A stretch of DNA of 12,331 nt from Gemmatimonadota bacterium (GTDB lineage Bacteria; Gemmatimonadota; Gemmatimonadetes; Longimicrobiales; RSA9), in contig JADGGV010000064.1 of assembly GCA_019689775.1 (NCBI GenBank), positions 1-12,331 on the forward strand. The letters run 5' to 3'. Below, one piece after another: positions 9,307-12,331 of the stretch. The notes under the pieces were generated by a model. It was given only the letters and a program-made list of their open reading frames with translations. It was not told the DNA's origin and ran no database searches. Position 1 is the first letter of the stretch. The number at the start of each line of letters is the position of its first letter. The position numbers were made by a program, and so were the translations under genes.

Positions 9307-9922
9307 GGCGGCCGGGGGGCGCGCGGCGCCGGTCGAGGCTGGCGCAGCGGGGCAGCGCCGGCGCCCGGCCGTGTTCCTGGACCGCGACGGCACGCTGATC
9401 GAGGAGCGCCACTACCTGGCCGATCCGGACGGCGTCGTCCTGCTCCCGGGGGCGGCCGCGGGGCTGCGCGCGCTGCGCGAGCTCGGGTACGCCCTCGTCG
9501 TCGTCACGAACCAGTCGGGGATCGCGCGCGGGCTGTTCACGGAGGCGGACTTCCACCGCGTGCAGCTCCGCCTCGAGGCGCTGCTCGCCGCGGAGGGCGT
9601 CCGACTCGACGGCGTCTACATGTGCCCGCACCACCCGGAGCACGGCGGGCCGTGCGAGTGCCGCAAACCGGGGCTCGGGCTGTACCGCCGCGCGATCGCC
9701 GAGCTGGGCGTGGACGCGAGCGCGTCGCTGTTCGTCGGCGACCGCGCTACGGACATCGAGCCGGCGCGGGCGTTCGGCGGGCGCGGCGTGCTGGTGCGGA
9801 GCGGCTACGGCGCGGCCGAGGCGCGGCGGTTGGCGGGTGCGTTCGCCGTCGTCGACGACCTGCGTGGCGTGGCCGCGCTGGTCAGGAATTTGCCGGCGGG
9901 CGACGGGGCGACGTCAGCTTGA
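9293..9922 (+). CDS. gmhB: D-glycero-beta-D-manno-heptose 1,7-bisphosphate 7-phosphatase
   Basis: This is a HAD-superfamily phosphatase of 209 residues of the GmhB/histidinol-phosphatase group. GmhB removes the 7-phosphate from heptose bisphosphate on the way to ADP-heptose for LPS core in the cytoplasm. Visible motifs are 'FLDRDGTL' (Asp30 nucleophile, Asp32 acid/base), 'VVTNQSG', a Cys-x-His-x7-Cys-x-Cys zinc loop (Cys111, His113, Cys121, Cys123), 'CRKPG' (Lys125) and 'FVGDRATD' (Asp150, Asp154). The zinc loop and length match GmhB. GTG 9293 lies inside the selA 3' end, with GGAG (9283-9286) six bases upstream. The N-terminus has about 20 extra Ala/Gly/Arg residues before the fold. No other heptose gene is nearby. 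An HisB-N-like histidinol-phosphatase is the alternative. Its TGA overlaps the next promoter's -35. Confidence 0.88.
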   Translation: MRLPEAAGGRAAPVEAGAAGQRRRPAVFLDRDGTLIEERHYLADPDGVVLLPGAAAGLRALRELGYALVVVTNQSGIARGLFTEADFHRVQLRLEALLAAEGVRLDGVYMCPHHPEHGGPCECRKPGLGLYRRAIAELGVDASASLFVGDRATDIEPARAFGGRGVLVRSGYGAAEARRLAGAFAVVDDLRGVAALVRNLPAGDGATSA

Positions 9923-9947
9923 CAGGGGTACCCCCTCGGGCTATTCT
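9919..9947 (+). promoter_or_regulatory. near-consensus sigma70-type promoter of the Fe-S carrier gene, with palindromic spacer
   Basis: TTGACA (9919-9924) is a perfect -35, followed by exactly 17 bases and TATTCT (9942-9947), four of six for the -10. The predicted start of transcription is near 9954, leaving a leader of roughly 79 bases. The spacer begins with GGGGTACCCC (9925-9934), a perfect 10-base palindrome, also readable as AGGGG-TAC-CCCCT (9924-9936). A palindrome between -35 and -10 is a common place for a repressor or activator to bind. The -35 uses the last bases of gmhB. Confidence 0.78.
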
Positions 9948-9992
9948 GGGCGCGAAACCCGGGTGGCGCGGGCGGGTATTCGAGGGACGGAG

Positions 9993-10011
9993 GCCGGGCC
10001 GTGGGTCCGGC
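9993..10011 (+). other. small hairpin in the Fe-S carrier leader
   Basis: GCCGG (9993-9997) can pair with CCGGC (10007-10011) around a nine-base loop, shortly upstream of the Shine-Dalgarno. The stem is short and such matches are common in GC-rich DNA. I do not recognise a riboswitch. Confidence 0.2.
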
Positions 10012-10021
10012 GAGACACACC

Positions 10022-10035
10022 AGGAGGAACCGATG
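10022..10035 (+). promoter_or_regulatory. consensus Shine-Dalgarno of the Fe-S carrier gene
   Basis: AGGAGG (10022-10027) is a perfect anti-Shine-Dalgarno complement five bases before ATG 10033. It is the strongest ribosome binding site in the window. With the strong promoter it suggests high expression and fixes the start. Confidence 0.85.
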
Positions 10036-10362
10036 CAGATCACCGTGACGGCGACGGCGGCGGCCGAGGTGCAGAAGTTCATGCAGGAGCAGGGGGCGGC
10101 CGAGTCGGCCGGCCTGCGTGTGGCCGTCCTGCCCGGCGGCTGCTCGGGTTTCCAGTACGGGCTGAACATCGAGGACGAGGCGCAGGACGACGACGACATC
10201 CTCGAGTCGAACGGCATCCGCCTGTTCGTGGACCCGTTCAGCGCGCAGTACCTCGACGGCGTCGAAATCGACTACGTGACGACGATGATGGGGTCGGGGT
10301 TCACGTTCAAGAACCCGAACGCGACGGGTAGCTGCGGCTGCGGCAGCTCGTTCACGGTTTGA
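10033..10362 (+). CDS. erpA: A-type iron-sulfur carrier protein (IscA/SufA/ErpA/HesB family)
   Basis: This is a small cytoplasmic protein that binds and passes Fe-S clusters to apo-enzymes. The product has 109 residues, the usual length. The three invariant cysteines are present: Cys37 in 'LPGGCSGFQYG', and Cys101 and Cys103 near the C-terminus ('GSCGCGSSF'). 'FVDPFSAQYLDGVEIDYV' and 'GFTFKNPNA' are typical of the family. The domain covers nearly the whole protein. It is flanked by its own promoter and a strong terminator, so it appears monocistronic; no iscS, iscU, suf or iscR gene is beside it, which is usual for ErpA-like carriers. Whether it is ErpA, IscA or SufA by function cannot be settled from the sequence alone, so the symbol is the likely one rather than certain. 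Confidence 0.92.
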   Translation: MQITVTATAAAEVQKFMQEQGAAESAGLRVAVLPGGCSGFQYGLNIEDEAQDDDDILESNGIRLFVDPFSAQYLDGVEIDYVTTMMGSGFTFKNPNATGSCGCGSSFTV

Positions 10363-10384
10363 GCGACCCCGATGCGCCGGCGCC

Positions 10385-10422
10385 CGGGCCCGCGGGGGGT
10401 GGGCCCCCCGCGGGCCCGATTT
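10385..10422 (+). terminator. strong intrinsic-terminator-like hairpin after the Fe-S carrier gene
   Basis: A perfect 15-base-pair stem (10385-10399 with 10404-10418) made only of G and C closes a TGGG loop. It starts 22 bases after the stop codon and is followed by ATTTG, a poor T tract. The stem's stability should stop or pause transcription and protect the mRNA 3' end. In GC-rich bacteria, terminators with few T bases are common. It is nearly symmetric, so it could act on either strand, but no minus-strand gene ends here. Confidence 0.75.
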
Positions 10423-10490
10423 GCGTGTAAGCCCCGGCCGACCGTGGCGGTCGCGCGGTGGGCGTCGCGCCGCGGGCCTGGCATTGAGCT

Positions 10491-10504
10491 GGAGGTGGTG
10501 CATG
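10491..10504 (+). promoter_or_regulatory. ribosome binding site deciding the KhtT-like start
   Basis: GGAGG (10491-10495) lies six bases before ATG 10502. The frame is open back to 10421, but that extension encodes low-complexity Arg/Gly/Trp sequence running from the terminator and has no ribosome binding site. No clear promoter is visible between the terminator and this site; GACCG/CGGTC (10440-10452) is only a minimal inverted repeat. Confidence 0.7.
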
Positions 10505-10963
10505 GATCGTGACGATGTCGTCCGGTCGGACGAGGGGGAGGAGCTGACGCTGGAGTCGGGCGCGCGACTGCGCGTCGTGCTCCGGCAGGACGGCGCGCGT
10601 GAGCTGCGGTGGACGTGGGGGACGGGCGAGGGGGCGGAGCCGCTGCGCCTGACGGAGGACGAGGCCCGGCGCCTGGCGGCGGCGCTGGTTGGCGGCCACC
10701 CGCCCTCGACGGCGTCGGTGCTGGAGCAGCTCTCGATCGAGTGGGTGAGCGCGGACCCGACGACGCCGCTGCCGGGGCACTCCATCGGCGAGCTGGCGAT
10801 CCGGCACCGCACGGGCGCGAGCATCCTGGCCATGGTGCGCGACGACGAGGTCCTGCCGAATCCGGGCCCGTCCGAGCGCATCCTCGTGGGCGACATGCTG
10901 GTCGTCGTCGGGACACCCGAGCAGGTGGAGCGGTTCCTGGCGCTCTCGGCGGCGAGCGAGTGA
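10502..10963 (+). CDS. KhtT-like TrkA-C (RCK-C) regulatory subunit of cation/proton antiporters
   Basis: The 153-residue product resembles KhtT of Bacillus, the soluble subunit that gates the K+/H+ antiporter KhtU. Residues about 10-65 match the KhtT N-terminal part ('LESGARLRVVLRQDGARELRW', 'LTEDEARRLAAALVGG'). Residues about 82-148 form a TrkA-C/RCK-C ligand-binding domain ('SIGELAIRHRTGASILAMVRD', 'VLPNPGPSERILVGDMLVVVGTPEQ'). In characterised members this domain binds small nucleotides such as c-di-AMP. There is no membrane segment. The usual partner, a CPA2-type antiporter, is absent on both sides: a terminator lies upstream and a metallo-hydrolase downstream. The N-terminus lacks the 'PGxG' segment many homologues have. 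It could regulate an antiporter encoded elsewhere. The domain call is firm, the subunit role likely. Confidence 0.8.
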   Translation: MDRDDVVRSDEGEELTLESGARLRVVLRQDGARELRWTWGTGEGAEPLRLTEDEARRLAAALVGGHPPSTASVLEQLSIEWVSADPTTPLPGHSIGELAIRHRTGASILAMVRDDEVLPNPGPSERILVGDMLVVVGTPEQVERFLALSAASE

Positions 10964-10998
10964 GCGACGGCTGGGTGGCCGGCGTGCGGGCCGGTCGC

Positions 10999-11004
10999 TA
11001 CTTT
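10999..11004 (+). promoter_or_regulatory. -10-like element before the metallo-hydrolase gene
   Basis: TACTTT (10999-11004) stands out as AT-rich in the 95-base gap. The hexamer 17 bases upstream is TGGCCG, a poor -35 that resembles the TGGCGA before the FAH gene. This is a weak candidate promoter for the metallo-hydrolase and purN. Confidence 0.3.
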
Positions 11005-11010
11005 GCCGCC

Positions 11011-11033
11011 GCCCCGCCGGCGGGTGGCGGGGC
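11011..11033 (+). other. GC-rich hairpin in the gap before the metallo-hydrolase gene
   Basis: GCCCCGCC (11011-11018) can pair with GGCGGGGC (11026-11033), giving an eight-base-pair stem with a seven-base loop. No T tract follows ('AAGACGATTC'), so it is a poor intrinsic terminator. It could end the KhtT-like transcript or lie in the leader of the next gene. Confidence 0.35.
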
Positions 11034-11058
11034 AAGACGATTCGAGCGGGCAGGCTGC

Positions 11059-11727
11059 ATGAGCGCACGTGCCATGGACATCCGCACGTTCACCTCGGAG
11101 GGGTGGGGGGAGAACGCGTACCTCGTCCGCGTCGCGGGGGAGCGGCGCGCCGTCGCGATCGACCCCGGCGGCGAGACCCCCGAGCTGGTGCGCGCGCTCG
11201 AGTCCGAGGGGCTGACGCTCGAGGCGATCCTGCTGACCCATGCGCACATCGACCACATCGAGGGCGTCGCGGCGCTGGTGCGCGCGACCGGCGCGCCGGT
11301 CTACCTGCACCCGGCCGAGCGGCCGTGGTACGACCGTGCGGCGGAGCAGGCGGCCTACTTCGGCGTGTCGGTGGAGGCGCCGCCGGCGCCGACCCACGAG
11401 CTGACGGGCGGGCAGCGGCTGGAGCTGGCGGGCATCGGCTTCGAGGTGCGGGACGTGCCCGGGCACGCGCCGGGGCACGTGATCCTCTACGTCGCGGACG
11501 CCGGCGTGGCGTTCGTGGGCGATGTCGTGTTCCAGGGCTCGATCGGGCGCACGGACCTGCCGCAGGGCAACCATCGGCAACTGATGACGGGGATCCGTAC
11601 GCAGGTGCTGTCGCTGCCGGACGAGACGGTGCTGTACCCGGGCCACGGCCCGGCGACGACGGTCGGGCGGGAGCGGACCGGCAACCCCTTCCTCGCGCCG
11701 CTCTTCGGCGGCGGCGGCTTCGCGTGA
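11059..11727 (+). CDS. metallo-beta-lactamase-fold hydrolase, YcbL / glyoxalase II-like
   Basis: This 222-residue cytoplasmic metallo-hydrolase belongs to the hydroxyacylglutathione-hydrolase-like branch of the MBL superfamily. The metal-binding motif T-H-A-H-I-D-H (His61, His63, Asp65, His66) is followed by His136 in 'VPGHAPGHV', Asp155 in 'FVGDVVF' and His196 in 'YPGHGPATT'. 'GSIGRTDLP' and the ending 'ERTGNPFLAPLF' are typical of YcbL proteins, which hydrolyse thioesters such as S-lactoylglutathione in vitro. The C-terminal glutathione-binding domain of classical GloB is absent, so the physiological thiol substrate is open. The start may be ATG 11059 or ATG 11074, the latter matching where most homologues begin; neither has a strong Shine-Dalgarno. 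Its stop overlaps the purN start as GTGA, implying coupled translation. Confidence 0.88.
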   Translation: MSARAMDIRTFTSEGWGENAYLVRVAGERRAVAIDPGGETPELVRALESEGLTLEAILLTHAHIDHIEGVAALVRATGAPVYLHPAERPWYDRAAEQAAYFGVSVEAPPAPTHELTGGQRLELAGIGFEVRDVPGHAPGHVILYVADAGVAFVGDVVFQGSIGRTDLPQGNHRQLMTGIRTQVLSLPDETVLYPGHGPATTVGRERTGNPFLAPLFGGGGFA

Positions 11728-12331
11728 GCCTGCGCGTCGCCGTGTTCGTGTCGGGCGGCGGCACGAACCTCCAGGCGCTGCTGGATCGGGTGGATCCGGC
11801 GGCGGCGACCGTGGCGCTGGTGGTGAGCGACCGCGCGGAGGCCGGCGGGCTGGAGCGGGCGCGCCGCGCGGGCGTGGCGACGCGGGTGATCCCGGTCGCG
11901 GGCGTCGACGAGGGCGACGTCGCGCGGGAGACGATCGAGGTGCTGGAGGCGGCCGGCGTCGAGCTGGTGGCGCTGGCCGGGTACGTACGCCGGGTCCCGG
12001 CGGCGGTCGTGCAGCGCTGGGCCGGGCGGATGCTCAACATCCATCCGGCGTTGCTGCCGGCGTTCGGCGGGCAGGGGATGTACGGGATCCGCGTGCACCG
12101 GGCGGTGCTGGCGGCGGGCTGCCGCGTGAGTGGCGCGACGGTGCACCTGGTGGACGAGGAGTACGACCGCGGGCCGATCCTGGCGCAGTGGCCGGTGCCG
12201 GTGCGGCCCGGCGACACGCCGGAGTCGCTGGCGGCGCGGGTGCTGGCCACGGAGCACGCGCTCTACCCGGCGGTCGTCGAGGCGGCCGCGCGGGCGCTGG
12301 CGCGGGGGCGGTGGCCGGAGGAGATCGGGGG
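11724..12331 (+). CDS. purN: phosphoribosylglycinamide formyltransferase (3' end cut by the window)
   Basis: PurN transfers a formyl group from 10-formyl-tetrahydrofolate to glycinamide ribonucleotide, step three of purine synthesis, in the cytoplasm. The frame stays open from GTG 11724 to the window end, 202 codons, about the normal full length, so only the last few residues are missing. The family signature near the start is 'VSGGGTNLQALL'. The catalytic trio is visible: Asn105 and His107 in 'NIHPALLP' and Asp144 in 'VDEEYDRGPIL', matching E. coli Asn106, His108 and Asp144. The loop after NIHPALLP reads 'AFGGQGMYG', the form seen in Bacteroidota-like and eukaryotic enzymes rather than the E. 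coli type. The segment before it is 'LAGYVRRVP', with Val-Arg where Met-Arg is common. The start overlaps the upstream stop (GTGA). No other pur gene is in the window. Confidence 0.93.
   Translation, partial: MSLRVAVFVSGGGTNLQALLDRVDPAAATVALVVSDRAEAGGLERARRAGVATRVIPVAGVDEGDVARETIEVLEAAGVELVALAGYVRRVPAAVVQRWAGRMLNIHPALLPAFGGQGMYGIRVHRAVLAAGCRVSGATVHLVDEEYDRGPILAQWPVPVRPGDTPESLAARVLATEHALYPAVVEAAARALARGRWPEEIG

Noticed and set aside
9293..9922. HisB-type histidinol phosphatase for the HAD gene
   Set aside because: The zinc loop and HAD motifs are shared with HisB-N, but there are no histidine genes nearby and length and motifs fit GmhB. It is kept as the secondary possibility.
10421..10501. 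N-terminal extension of the KhtT-like protein
   Set aside because: It would begin in the tail of the terminator hairpin and encode Arg/Gly/Trp-rich sequence. ATG 10502 has a good ribosome binding site.
9805..11646. A 613-codon minus-strand frame running across four genes
   Set aside because: It covers the promoter, Fe-S carrier, KhtT-like and metallo-hydrolase genes on the opposite strand, and its composition changes at each gene border, as expected for a shadow.

Overview
The window is about 12.3 kb of very GC-rich bacterial DNA. Twelve protein genes all lie on the + strand, tightly packed. The gene set points to a diderm (Gram-negative-type) bacterium: an LPS-heptose phosphatase (GmhB), a lipoprotein with an N-terminal lipobox, and a TonB/TolA-shaped inner-membrane protein. 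The LL-diaminopimelate aminotransferase, the lipoprotein architecture and a PurN with an 'FGGQGMYG' segment recall Gemmatimonadota/Bacteroidota-type genomes. With the base composition, Gemmatimonadota is my best guess, but this is inference from remembered family features, not a search. The left edge begins with a 15-base G run and looks like a contig end. The right edge cuts the end of purN.

Layout. (1) 1-134: G-rich edge and a weak promoter-like stretch. (2) 135-1921: an FAH-family hydrolase that appears to start at a rare ATT codon, followed five bases later by dapL (lysine/peptidoglycan diaminopimelate synthesis). (3) 1970-3656: two envelope proteins of unknown role, one TonB/TolA-like in topology and one with a BON domain. 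(4) 3751-9922: a well-formed sigma70-type promoter, then valS, a Big_5-type lipoprotein, selA and gmhB. Their ends overlap or are separated by only a few bases, so this looks like one operon joining translation, envelope and selenocysteine synthesis. (5) 9919-10422: a small A-type Fe-S carrier gene as a self-contained unit, with a near-consensus promoter that has an inverted repeat in its spacer, a strong Shine-Dalgarno and a perfect GC hairpin terminator. (6) 10502-10963: a KhtT-like regulatory subunit of K+/H+ antiporters without an antiporter next to it. (7) 11059-12331: a YcbL/glyoxalase-II-like metallo-hydrolase coupled by a GTGA overlap to purN.

Most of the window is housekeeping. I saw no CRISPR array, insertion sequence, tRNA, rRNA, phage gene or defence gene, and no convincing new multi-gene system. 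The points most worth a second look are the ATT start, the TonB-like protein with no recognisable C-terminal domain, the selA gene without visible selB/selD/selC partners, the orphan KhtT subunit, and the palindrome inside the Fe-S carrier promoter.
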